From positions 21,046-85,045 of the forward strand of contig CAJIZC010000011.1 of the NCBI GenBank assembly GCA_905181785.1: a DNA stretch of 64,000 bases, given 5' to 3'. Of this stretch, positions 51,868 to 60,373 are shown piece by piece (the stretch's first letter is position 1; each line of letters starts with the position of its first letter). The stretch comes from an uncultured Candidatus Poseidoniales archaeon. Lineage in GTDB: Archaea; Thermoplasmatota; Poseidoniia; Poseidoniales; Poseidoniaceae. The notes beneath the pieces are model-generated. The model was given only the letters and a program-made list of their open reading frames with translations, searched no databases and had not been told where the DNA came from. The translations under genes and the position numbers were made by a program.

Positions 51868-52175
51868 CGCCAGAATTTTTAATTGGAAACCTTACCCTAT
51901 TTATCCTCGCTATTTTCCTCGGATTTGAATTGATCACAAAGGTTCCTGCCACATTGCACACCCCCTTGATGAGTGGAGCAAATGCTATTTCCGGAATTTC
52001 AATTATTGGCGCTCTCATCGGATCCAATGTCGCGTATGATGGGGGCGAAACTGCCCTTTCGGGACTGTTGGCATTTGTCGCCGTCGTTCTTGCTATGATC
52101 AACGTCGTTGGAGGCTTTGCAGTCACCAACCGTATGTTGAATATGATTGCTGGTAAAAAGCGAGGAGGTGCTTGA
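51864..52175 (+). CDS. pntAB: NAD(P) transhydrogenase subunit alpha 2 (membrane)
   Basis: A 103-residue membrane subunit with three to four helices. Seen: LTLFILAIFLGFELITKVPATLHTPLMSGANAISGISIIGAL, the family core that forms part of the proton channel, then a final helix and a basic end. Starts within the alpha 1 stop. The beta subunit follows after 1 bp, with GAGGAGGTG inside this gene as its ribosome-binding site. Confidence 0.95.
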   Translation: MTPEFLIGNLTLFILAIFLGFELITKVPATLHTPLMSGANAISGISIIGALIGSNVAYDGGETALSGLLAFVAVVLAMINVVGGFAVTNRMLNMIAGKKRGGA

Positions 52176-52176
52176 G

Positions 52177-53595
52177 ATGGAAGACTGGATTGCTGTAGGT
52201 TACCTCATATCCGCTGCACTGTTCATCTTCGGTTTGAAGAAACTCGGCCACCCGAAGACCGCACCATTTGGAAATCAACTCGGTGCCACAGGTATGCTCG
52301 TTGCTGTGCTCACCACCGTGCTCAGTATGCAAGTCGCTGGTAACGCTAATTGGGAACTCATTATTGCAGGACTGATCCTTGGTTCTCTGATCGGTTATTG
52401 GATGGCTGTGAAGGTCGAAATGACCGGAATGCCGGAATTGGTTGCTCTGTTCAACGGTTTTGGTGGGGCTGCATCAGCGCTCGTTGCGCTTTCTGAAATT
52501 CAGAAGTTCATCGCTGACTCAACCACGGTTCCAGAAGGACTCGAACTTACCGTTACAATGGTGGCAGCCGGACTCTCGGCGCTCGTTGGCTGGATGACAT
52601 TGACCGGTTCCATGCTGGCCATGTACAAACTAAAAGGTGGAATCGAAGTCTTTGGAAAATGGATTAAGACACCAACTTGGGGACCAACTTGGCTCAATCC
52701 AGTCAAGATTCTGCTGTTCCTAGGTGTCATTGCGCTGATCATTGCCAGCATCGAAGATCCAACAAACGAGCAGTACCTTTGGGCTATCATCGGTATATCT
52801 TGTGTCCTGGGCATCATCCTCGTTCTTCCAATTGGAGGCGCAGACATGCCCGTTGTGGTATCTCTGTTGAATTCTCTATCCGGAATTGCAGCAGCATTCA
52901 CTGGTTTCATTATTGGAAACTCTGTGCTGATTATCGCTGGCTCTTTGGTCGGTGCATCTGGACTGATCTTGACCTTCATCATGTGCAAAGCAATGAACAG
53001 AAGGCTGATTGATGTGTTGTTCAAATCCTTTGGAGGCGACGGCGAGAAGCAATCCCTCACACGCACGAAGGTTGGCTCCGACGCCGACGAAGTGGCAATG
53101 ATGCTTGATGGCGCTCAGAAGGTAATCATTGTTCCAGGCTATGGAATGGCGGTCTCTCAATGCCAGCACCAAGTGAAGGAGTTTGCAGACCTGATGAAGG
53201 AGAAGTTCGACACCGAAATTAAGTACGCAATTCACCCAGTTGCTGGCAGAATGCCAGGTCACATGAACGTCCTTCTCGCAGAAGCAAATGTCCCCTATGA
53301 ACAACTCATCGAGATGGACGAAATCAACAGTGAATTCCCAGATTGCGATGTTGCACTCGTGATCGGCGCTAACGATACGACGAACCCAGCTGCTCGAAGC
53401 GGTGAGGGACCGTTGGCAGGCATGCCAATCATTGATGCCGATGCTGCACGCACCGTCGTGATCATCAAGCGGTCATTGTCGGTTGGATACGCTGGTGTTG
53501 ACAACGACTTGTTTTACATGGACAAAACCATGATGCTTTTCGGTGATGGAAAGGCAATGATGGCTGGTTTAAACACCGCTGTTAAGGAAATTTGA
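52177..53595 (+). CDS. pntB: NAD(P) transhydrogenase subunit beta
   Basis: Membrane domain plus NADP-binding dIII, 472 residues. Seen: about eight to nine hydrophobic helices in the first 290 residues (including a His/Asn-poor LGHPKTAPFGNQLGATGML loop), then dIII with IIVPGYGMAVSQCQHQVKEF, HPVAGRMPGHMNVLLAEANVPYEQL and GANDTTNPAAR, then IIKRSLSVGYAGVDNDLF. The enzyme uses the proton gradient to make NADPH from NADH, a fit for an aerobic or light-driven heterotroph. ATG 52177 selected from the strong GGAGGTG 8 bp upstream. Confidence 0.96.
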   Translation: MEDWIAVGYLISAALFIFGLKKLGHPKTAPFGNQLGATGMLVAVLTTVLSMQVAGNANWELIIAGLILGSLIGYWMAVKVEMTGMPELVALFNGFGGAASALVALSEIQKFIADSTTVPEGLELTVTMVAAGLSALVGWMTLTGSMLAMYKLKGGIEVFGKWIKTPTWGPTWLNPVKILLFLGVIALIIASIEDPTNEQYLWAIIGISCVLGIILVLPIGGADMPVVVSLLNSLSGIAAAFTGFIIGNSVLIIAGSLVGASGLILTFIMCKAMNRRLIDVLFKSFGGDGEKQSLTRTKVGSDADEVAMMLDGAQKVIIVPGYGMAVSQCQHQVKEFADLMKEKFDTEIKYAIHPVAGRMPGHMNVLLAEANVPYEQLIEMDEINSEFPDCDVALVIGANDTTNPAARSGEGPLAGMPIIDADAARTVVIIKRSLSVGYAGVDNDLFYMDKTMMLFGDGKAMMAGLNTAVKEI

Positions 53596-53689
53596 GCCAT
53601 CGAAAAAAGTCACATGACCAGTTGTTTGGCTCGTTGCTGAAAAGTAACGTTCAAAGGGCTGGGTCAAGTGGCAACAGCAAGGTGTGTCT

Positions 53690-54646
53690 ATGCTATCTCG
53701 CAATACCCGTCTCCTCTTGGTTGGTTTGATTGCCCTCCTGTTCGCAGCACCTGCTTTAGGGATGCCAGGCGGACCACCTTGGAAAAACGGCGATTCACTC
53801 GTCGTTGAATCCGGTTGTTCATGCCACGGTGACGGGGTTCCGTCCACCGAAGTCGTCGTTTCGATTTCAGGCGTTCCACGTTCGTACACCCTCGATGAAA
53901 CTTACACCCTCACCGTATCTTTGCAACATGCTTCCAATGCTGAAGGCGGATTCATGATTTGGGATTACAACATAGGCTCGCTCGCACCGGGCGAAGGTTC
54001 AGCGGTTGTCCCCGATGAACCAGGAGCCATCGCCCAAAGCGCAGTGGGCAACAACTGGGTCTTCACTTGGACCGCTCCATCTGAAGACGTTGGTGTTGTT
54101 CCGTTCCAACTCGTCGGTAATGCAGTCAATGGCAACGGAAACTTCGATGCGGGTGATGCATGGAATATCCTCTCATTCTCGATATCCCCTCCAGGCAGCA
54201 CAACCAATGAGGGCACCGAAGAATTGGCCGTCCGAACCATCAGCGTAGGGGATTACGACAGCCTGTTTGTTGCTGATGTTGATCCTGAGATTGCAGAGGC
54301 TGAGCGTCAAGAAGAACTCGCAGATTTGTTTTTCGATGAAGGAAACATCTACTACTTCGCCACCTTCTCAATTCTCCTCGTGGCTGCAGTCATCCAAGGT
54401 GAGTTTTACCAACGACGCTTTGCCGGTGGACCTGAACATTTGGACAAAAGTTTGGCCATTCCACAAGGCCTTCGCCGAGGTGCACTCAGCGCAGGTTTGC
54501 TGATTTTATTTGCGTACCTCATGGACAACGACTCTGGATGGCAACTCAGCCTAACCGTTGGAATGTGCACCCTTTGGGCCATGTATGGTGTGTACAGGAC
54601 CGTCGCCCAGGCGCGCGCTGAACCTCAACCAGAAGATCTTGTTTGA
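53690..54646 (+). CDS. Choice-of-anchor V-like exported protein with three TM helices
   Basis: About 318 residues. Seen: a signal peptide (LLLVGLIALLFAAPALG), a Cys motif SGCSCHGDG near residues 41-48, a Reeler/choice-of-anchor V-like beta domain to about 165 (SYTLDETYTLTVSL, FTWTAPSEDVGVVPFQLVGNAVNGNGNFDAGD), a linker, and three hydrophobic segments near 225-245, 262-282 and 288-305. The Cys motif is C-S-C-H, one residue short of a heme c C-x-x-C-H. The related family usually has C-x-x-C-H-x-G. It precedes tatC, and the folded Cys-containing domain would be outside the cell. Confidence 0.68.
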   Translation: MLSRNTRLLLVGLIALLFAAPALGMPGGPPWKNGDSLVVESGCSCHGDGVPSTEVVVSISGVPRSYTLDETYTLTVSLQHASNAEGGFMIWDYNIGSLAPGEGSAVVPDEPGAIAQSAVGNNWVFTWTAPSEDVGVVPFQLVGNAVNGNGNFDAGDAWNILSFSISPPGSTTNEGTEELAVRTISVGDYDSLFVADVDPEIAEAERQEELADLFFDEGNIYYFATFSILLVAAVIQGEFYQRRFAGGPEHLDKSLAIPQGLRRGALSAGLLILFAYLMDNDSGWQLSLTVGMCTLWAMYGVYRTVAQARAEPQPEDLV

Positions 54647-54686
54647 GTCCCTTCCCTCTCCCCAAATCCAGGGTTGAGGGAACGCC

Positions 54687-56003
54687 ATGTCTTTGCAACT
54701 CGAACGGGATCAACGGGCACATCTTCAGGCCCATCTCGACGAATTAACCGGCCGGGTCACGCTCATATTTGCTGCCATAGTCGTGGTGACGCTCGTGGTA
54801 TCCACACAAATTGATGCGTGGTTAGATCTGTTGCTGACTAAAATAGACCCCTGCAATAACGATTGCCTCAACCTCTATGATCCTGCCCGATGGAGCGCTG
54901 TGCGTTGGCTTGGCGCCCTTTTAGCCGCAATTGCTATCGTCTCGCCGTTGATTATGCAACAGGCTTGGGCCTTCAGCAACAAAGGCCTGTTGCCCAGCGA
55001 GCGTACTTGGATGCTGCGCTGGATGTTTGGTGGGTGCGCTGTGGCTCTAACCGCTTCAGCCTTTACCCTCGTTTGGCTTCTTCCAACAACATTTGGATTC
55101 GGGCATTCCATTCAAACTGACATGGGTTTGGTGGCGCGATATGATGCCGTGCTGATGCTTTCAATCGCAATTGCCGTAATTTGGATGCAAACGGTGGTGA
55201 GCGTTGCCGTGTTGGCATTGGCCATTGCAGGGCAACTTGGTGCCCTCAACAAGCACACAGCGGATTGGTGGCGGTTGAGAACTTACGGATTGGTGCTCTT
55301 GTTGCTGTACGCCTCACTGCCACAATTTGGTGGCCTCGCTTTTGTCCTTATTGTTGCATCGCTGTTGGTGATGGAAGTTGTTTGCAAGCCATGGTTGAAT
55401 CAAGAAGCTCCCCTCGCTGTGGAAGTCATAACGGTGTTGGATGAAGAAGGCGGCGCACGCCGACCAATGGTGTTGGAATGCCACTGCAACGGTGCAGCCA
55501 TACCTTTACCATCGCCTATCGATTTGTCCGTTCCTCGTCTTATCTACGAAGGCTTGTGCAGGTCTGAGCATCAACGGGAGCAGGTGTTTGATGCGATTTT
55601 AGCCACCAAAACAACCGACCTAATTGTGACTGGTTGCGATGGAGTGCCACTCGGCGAATCGTTCAAATCAAATTGCAAAAGCCTAGGAGCCAGTGTACGA
55701 GGAATGAACTTGCTTGAGCGGCAATCCTATCGGACCCAACCCGCCCAGCATCCTGGACTTGAATTCAAATTGATGCTGGCCCAGCTAAGTTCTCCATGGC
55801 CAGAACAAAATCAAATTGAAAGGGTCGTTGACATCATGAAGAAGCATCCGGATCGAACCTATGTCTTCACCACGGGCAACGAAAAAGAATCATGGGGCCA
55901 ACAACTCAACCCAAGCAGCGTCCTCATACACGTCCCCATTGCATTCGAAAAGGAATTCGAACAGCGCGTGAAAAACCTCAGTATTTCCATTGAATCGATT
56001 TGA
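54687..56003 (+). CDS. tatC: TatC translocase with extra cysteine-rich C-terminal domain
   Basis: Residues 1-240 look like TatC: HLDELTGRVTLIFAAIVVVTL at the N-terminus, a periplasmic-type loop ending in RW, six hydrophobic helices and the conserved Glu/Pro pattern in part. From about residue 245 a soluble domain of roughly 190 residues follows: MVLECHCNGAA, YEGLCRSEHQREQVFDAILATKTTDLIVTGCDGVPLGESF and SNCKSLGASVRG. The order C-x-C, then C after a strand, then TGC-D-G, then C resembles the iron-sulfur domain of MvhD/HdrA-associated proteins. Ordinary TatC ends soon after helix 6. No tatA is adjacent. TatC identity is fairly firm, the extra domain tentative. Confidence 0.75.
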   Translation: MSLQLERDQRAHLQAHLDELTGRVTLIFAAIVVVTLVVSTQIDAWLDLLLTKIDPCNNDCLNLYDPARWSAVRWLGALLAAIAIVSPLIMQQAWAFSNKGLLPSERTWMLRWMFGGCAVALTASAFTLVWLLPTTFGFGHSIQTDMGLVARYDAVLMLSIAIAVIWMQTVVSVAVLALAIAGQLGALNKHTADWWRLRTYGLVLLLLYASLPQFGGLAFVLIVASLLVMEVVCKPWLNQEAPLAVEVITVLDEEGGARRPMVLECHCNGAAIPLPSPIDLSVPRLIYEGLCRSEHQREQVFDAILATKTTDLIVTGCDGVPLGESFKSNCKSLGASVRGMNLLERQSYRTQPAQHPGLEFKLMLAQLSSPWPEQNQIERVVDIMKKHPDRTYVFTTGNEKESWGQQLNPSSVLIHVPIAFEKEFEQRVKNLSISIESI

Positions 56004-56080
56004 GTTCCTTGGAAGTAAATTACGAGTCAAGAGGGTCAATGCACACAAGGATTCAAACCAAATGGTAGGGAGGTTAAGCC

Positions 56081-58198
56081 ATGAACCCAAGAATTGGTGT
56101 CCCCTTGATGGTGGCTCTTCTCTTGGCGAGCAGTTGGGCGTTTTCAAATGAGGAAACTGTCAACGATTGGGTCCGCGAAAACCAAATTTCTACTGAATCC
56201 GAAGAACAGCCGCTTCTCGGGATGCAGAACAACGAAACTTGGCTTGTTCTTCTTGCTGACTTCCAATCCGATCGTGCAAGCGAAGCATGGGGTCCAGAGC
56301 AAGCTCAGTACCTCCTTGACGATGTTGCAACTGCTTACATCGGGCAAGTTTCAGGCAATCAAAGTCAACTCAATGTTGTTGTCGATCAAAAGGTGACGAC
56401 AGCGATAAACCCGATGGAATCGTACGGGACTGATGTTGGGGGAAACAGGGACACTGACGCATCAGGTCAATTCCAACCCGTTCGCTTGGCCGAAGAAGTC
56501 GTGTTGGATCATGCAAGCGATGTCAATTGGTCCCAATTCGATCTCAATTCAGATGGCATTATCGACCGCTTGTTGATTCTGCACACCACAAAAGGACAAG
56601 AAGAAACACCCGGCCAAACCAATAAAATTTGGAGCCATTTTACACGGTTTGAAGACCCAATACCAGTCGCAGAAGGGTATACTGTCGGCCATTACACGAT
56701 GGCAAGCCTTCGTACTGGGTCAAGCGGCACAGGTATTATTCTTCACGAAATGATGCATCAAATGGGCGCTCTTGACCTTTATCCAGTGCATGAAGCAAAC
56801 CCGCAAAGCGACTGGCAAGGCGTCGGAAATTGGGACATCATGGCGAGTGGGAATTGGAACGGAGGTGGAGCATGGCCCGCATTGCCGACCGCTGCTTCGC
56901 TGGAATTGATTGGCCTCCAACGTAGCTCCACAATGGATTTGACATGGCCCTCTTCGAGCGTTGCTCCATGCGTTGGACCAACGGTGGAAATGGTAGGGAT
57001 GAGCGAAGGTGGTCTTGCGTTGCGAATTCAAGAGGAGGAACAGCAAGTCATTTGGATTGAACATCGAACGGATTTTGGATTTGATTCGCATCTTCCGGGC
57101 CATGGGATTCTTGTCACCATGCAAGACAGGAGTGTGGGCGATGAAGAAAGGAACGAACTCAACAGGGACGCCGATCAACCGTGGTTGGCTGTCTTGGAAG
57201 CCGATGGGCGCGATGATTTAAGGAAAGGTACCAACGATGGTGAAGCCAGTGATTTATTCACCAATGGCACCTCCTTTGGGGCCCAAGGCGTACTTATTCG
57301 GGACCATGATGGCTTCTTGGTGCCTTGGACTGCAACCGTAAGCGGTGAAGAAAACCTCTCCCTCCAATTTTCTGCTGCGAATTGCACCCCAGGTTTCAGC
57401 GCAAACGGGCCCGATTTTGGTGCTGTGCTTTTACCAAGCGAACCGTTGATGTTCACAATGCAGACAGAAGCGCCCTGCACCCTCAACCATTCACTCACCC
57501 TGACCGACGGGCGAGGTATCGTCTTGGAACCCAGAAACTTGACACCCGGAACCACCGATGTCTCACTGCAATTTGGATGGAATGGGACCGCTAATTCTGA
57601 ATCGATACTGCAAGGAACGATCACATGCGGAATTGGCACGCTGGACCTTTCCACAAAAGTCCTAACGTTAGCCCGTATTCCGGTTGAAAACTTGGTCACA
57701 GGCACCCTTCTAACCAATCAAAAAAGCACCATTGTACTGCCAATCGAATCGACTGGAACTGGATCTCAATCATTCACACTGGATTTGGACGGGCCAATGT
57801 CACGGGTTGCAACCATCGAAGATCGTATTACGCTTACAGGGGAAGATGAACTTGAGGTTCAGATTGCACCCAACAACCTTCTGGAAAATGGAATGCGAGT
57901 GCGCGGTGAACTCGTGTTGATTGATTCAAACGGCCACCGTTGGATGTATGAACTGGAATTCACGGCACAAACTGAAGAACCTTCTTCACTTGAAGAATGG
58001 CGAACACCCGGACGCATACTCGGCCTTGTTGGTCTTGTCGCTGCCGTCTGGGTCTTGCTTGGAATGACCGAGCGAAAAAAGAAACCAAAACCCTCTCCTG
58101 ATGGTGAACCAAATCCAGTGGTTGCCCATGAAACTGAATCCATGGTCTTTGAAGAAATTCAGGACCCATGGGGTCGGCCAGTGGATAATTTCGACTGA
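56081..58198 (+). CDS. Secreted M6-like metalloprotease with C-terminal anchor
   Basis: A 705-residue zinc protease. Seen: a signal peptide (IGVPLMVALLLASSWAFS), an N-terminal propeptide-like segment, and the zinc motif H222-E-x-x-H226-x-x-G-x-x-D in HEMMHQMGALD, the M6 (immune inhibitor A) arrangement, with GVGNWDIMASGNWNGGG after it. The latter resembles the M6 GxWDxM...G Met-turn region. Two beta-sandwich-like domains follow, then a transmembrane helix (ILGLVGLVAAVWVLLGM) and a charged cytoplasmic tail. It probably degrades extracellular protein, in line with an amino-acid-based diet. GGGAGG lies 7 bp before ATG 56081. Confidence 0.87.
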   Translation: MNPRIGVPLMVALLLASSWAFSNEETVNDWVRENQISTESEEQPLLGMQNNETWLVLLADFQSDRASEAWGPEQAQYLLDDVATAYIGQVSGNQSQLNVVVDQKVTTAINPMESYGTDVGGNRDTDASGQFQPVRLAEEVVLDHASDVNWSQFDLNSDGIIDRLLILHTTKGQEETPGQTNKIWSHFTRFEDPIPVAEGYTVGHYTMASLRTGSSGTGIILHEMMHQMGALDLYPVHEANPQSDWQGVGNWDIMASGNWNGGGAWPALPTAASLELIGLQRSSTMDLTWPSSSVAPCVGPTVEMVGMSEGGLALRIQEEEQQVIWIEHRTDFGFDSHLPGHGILVTMQDRSVGDEERNELNRDADQPWLAVLEADGRDDLRKGTNDGEASDLFTNGTSFGAQGVLIRDHDGFLVPWTATVSGEENLSLQFSAANCTPGFSANGPDFGAVLLPSEPLMFTMQTEAPCTLNHSLTLTDGRGIVLEPRNLTPGTTDVSLQFGWNGTANSESILQGTITCGIGTLDLSTKVLTLARIPVENLVTGTLLTNQKSTIVLPIESTGTGSQSFTLDLDGPMSRVATIEDRITLTGEDELEVQIAPNNLLENGMRVRGELVLIDSNGHRWMYELEFTAQTEEPSSLEEWRTPGRILGLVGLVAAVWVLLGMTERKKKPKPSPDGEPNPVVAHETESMVFEEIQDPWGRPVDNFD

Positions 58199-59332
58199 TT
58201 AACGGCCTGGAAGCCAACGTTGAACTTGCAGGTACGACCATTCATCATTCATCCTGAGCGCACAAATCCATGACTTGTGAACACCTTCTGCTAAGCGAAC
58301 CGCCAGGCACGCTGCGTTCCATGTAACAGGGGCTCGCTCCAAAGGTAAAAGCAACCAAGGAGCATGAGTCTCTCCAACCGCTGCATCATAAATCCTCCAT
58401 TGACTTCCGTACTTGAATCCAGGACGCAAAACCACGCCACGTCGCATCAAATCATCATAGAGATGGAGGTGCGGGGGGATTGAGTTTGATTCGAGGCATT
58501 CGGCTAACCATTCACCTTCTTCTAAGCGCAGGTGGCGTCCAGATTGGTGTTCGACTCCCAAAGAGGGCCATGGCCATGTTCCCGTCAAAGGAATGTACCA
58601 ACCCTCGCCTCGTTTGATTCGTGTGGTCCAATATTCTGCAAGGTGAGTTCGAGATGATTCATCGAGTTGAGACCACGTGGTTTGGTTGCCGCTGATTTCA
58701 GCAAAACTCAGTCGATACATGGTGACATCGAGTTCTTCATCGACAACAAATAATTCAGCGATCATTCCGTTTTCGATGACGCTTCGAGTCCATTGTTCCA
58801 TTTCCACCCAATCCACATCGTCGGTCGTCCAGGCCCAACGAACATGGGCTACCGGGTCTTCTTTGGTGAAATTTTGTTCACGGTTCCAGCGAAGCGCCCA
58901 AGTGGTTGAACCAATCGTAAATCCACGTTTTTGGGTAATGTTTTCAACGGGGACAACAAGTTCCCCGCCGCTCCTCGCCACGTCGAACGCAACAGAGCGA
59001 GCAACCAAATCAGGATCGTTTTTGAGGGATTCAGAAAACCACTCATCGCTCGGTAAGGGGAGGTGGCGATGCCAGTGGCAGAACAGAATTTCTTCATGAG
59101 TCATGAACACACCACCGTCAGAATCCGTCCGACCGAGGGCGCTTTTTTGATGCAAACGCGATGCTAAAGGTGCTTCAATGTACCACCCGTCATTTTTCTT
59201 GTACGGTGGAGGGAGAGGCATGCTTGGTGCTTGATTTGGTGTCAATGAGGTGCCAAGCGGTCGCGTTGTGCGCACGCGTGGGGTGAAGGTTCTCTTGTGC
59301 CGCCCCATGGTCCTGCGTTGCGAACGCTTCAT
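58199..59332 (-). CDS. endA: tRNA-splicing endonuclease, long (two-repeat) form
   Basis: Cleaves the bulge-helix-bulge at tRNA introns. Seen in the C-terminal catalytic repeat: LYDDLMRRGVVLRPGFKYG, Tyr315 (WRIY), His323 (THAPWLL) and Lys353 (HKSWICAL), the Y/H/K triad. The N-terminal half (about 45-220) would be a degenerate repeat, with a DPVAHVRWAWTTDDVDWVEM segment. A basic N-terminal tail of 40 residues precedes it. At 377 residues it fits a fused homodimer-type (alpha2 or epsilon2) enzyme, not the short alpha4 type (about 180). Start 59332 or ATG 59308. Divergent from the wHTH gene. Confidence 0.88.
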   Translation of the reverse strand: MKRSQRRTMGRHKRTFTPRVRTTRPLGTSLTPNQAPSMPLPPPYKKNDGWYIEAPLASRLHQKSALGRTDSDGGVFMTHEEILFCHWHRHLPLPSDEWFSESLKNDPDLVARSVAFDVARSGGELVVPVENITQKRGFTIGSTTWALRWNREQNFTKEDPVAHVRWAWTTDDVDWVEMEQWTRSVIENGMIAELFVVDEELDVTMYRLSFAEISGNQTTWSQLDESSRTHLAEYWTTRIKRGEGWYIPLTGTWPWPSLGVEHQSGRHLRLEEGEWLAECLESNSIPPHLHLYDDLMRRGVVLRPGFKYGSQWRIYDAAVGETHAPWLLLPLERAPVTWNAACLAVRLAEGVHKSWICALRMNDEWSYLQVQRWLPGR

Positions 59333-59398
59333 TTGAGTTCGTTGGTCAACCGATTGTCCTATGTGCTATGGGCGCTGACAAGCAACAGGGGAGCGAAA

Positions 59399-60361
59399 GT
59401 GGTTGACGGGTATCTCGGTTCATTGACAACCGAACAGCGGATGCTTTTGCACCTGCTGGACCATCGACTTCCTGAAGGAGAGTGGGAGGCTCCTGCTGCT
59501 GTAACTCAAGCAGGTATATCCGCAGCTGTTCATGTTCAACGCAAGCACGTTCCTCGAACCCTCAAACGCCTCGAGGAAAGGGGGGACATCGTCAAGGCAA
59601 AACGGCACGTCCCGGGCGGCAAACAACGCCGACAGGTGTACGGTCTATCGCCCGCTGGTCGAATGACAGCCGAGGCACTTCGGAGCCAGATTTTAGCGCA
59701 AGAGGTGCGAACCGATGGAGCGACGAAGACACTCCTTGAGATGAGAAAGGGCGGTCAGCCCACCCTTGAGCTGCTCTCACATTTGGATGAAGCCATGAAT
59801 TTTCATGCCCAACCCGTCGTTTCACCAGTCTCCAATCCAGAGGGCGTTGCTTCTCTCGATGCTCAGGCGGGGGAGAGCCTCGTACGCAGGCTCTTTGCAC
59901 GGGCTTGGGAAGACGGAAAGATCACCAAAGATGAACAATCTCTTTTGCAGGAAGTTGTCGAATTTTTAGGCATGCACCCTGAACGAGTTCGAAGGCTTTC
60001 GAATGAAGCGAGACGCGAACAAAAAGCACCACCACCAGAAGAGATTTACTTGGACATGCTGCGACAAGCCTTGATCGATGGGCAACTCGTTGACGATGAA
60101 ATCGCTTTGCTGGAAACATTCCGAACCGCTTTTGGCTTCGACCGTCTTATGCATGACAAATTGCTTTCTGAAGCCAAAACATCTCCACTTCGTTCCGAAA
60201 ATGTGGAAACATACCGAAAATCCTTGATTACTGCAATGCTTGATGGAATCATTACGGCAGATGAAGAGGCGATCCTCCAAACGTTGCGAAGGTCCCTTGA
60301 TGTATCGGACTCACAACATGCGACGCTGTTGGCGGAGCTGCGCGACGGCGTCAATGAATAA
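59399..60361 (+). CDS. Winged-helix protein with three TerB-like helical repeats
   Basis: Seen: an N-terminal winged helix (about residues 6-85; LTTEQRMLLHLLDHRLPEGEWEAPAAVTQ, then HVQRKHVPRTLKRLEERGDIVKAKRH and a basic wing GGKQRRQVYGLSPAGR). Three repeats follow, each with a helix, D-G-x-[IL]-[TV]-x-[DE]-E and a second helix (WEDGKITKDEQSLLQEV, LIDGQLVDDEIALLETF, LDGIITADEEAILQTL). This resembles TerB-like acidic helical pairs. I chose GTG 59399 because GGGGA lies 7 bp upstream; a longer frame to GTG 59297 overlaps endA. Probably a DNA-binding regulator; the ligand or metal role of the repeats is inferred. The PfkB gene follows 12 bp later. Confidence 0.68.
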   Translation: MVDGYLGSLTTEQRMLLHLLDHRLPEGEWEAPAAVTQAGISAAVHVQRKHVPRTLKRLEERGDIVKAKRHVPGGKQRRQVYGLSPAGRMTAEALRSQILAQEVRTDGATKTLLEMRKGGQPTLELLSHLDEAMNFHAQPVVSPVSNPEGVASLDAQAGESLVRRLFARAWEDGKITKDEQSLLQEVVEFLGMHPERVRRLSNEARREQKAPPPEEIYLDMLRQALIDGQLVDDEIALLETFRTAFGFDRLMHDKLLSEAKTSPLRSENVETYRKSLITAMLDGIITADEEAILQTLRRSLDVSDSQHATLLAELRDGVNE

Positions 60362-60373
60362 GGAGGAATACAC

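Noticed and set aside
53630..53648. CGTTGC/GTAACG inverted repeat after pntB as a terminator
   Set aside because: No T run follows on either strand, and one pair is a wobble, so I do not call it.
53810..53830. Heme c attachment site in the choice-of-anchor V-like protein
   Set aside because: The motif is C-S-C-H with one residue between the cysteines, not C-x-x-C-H.
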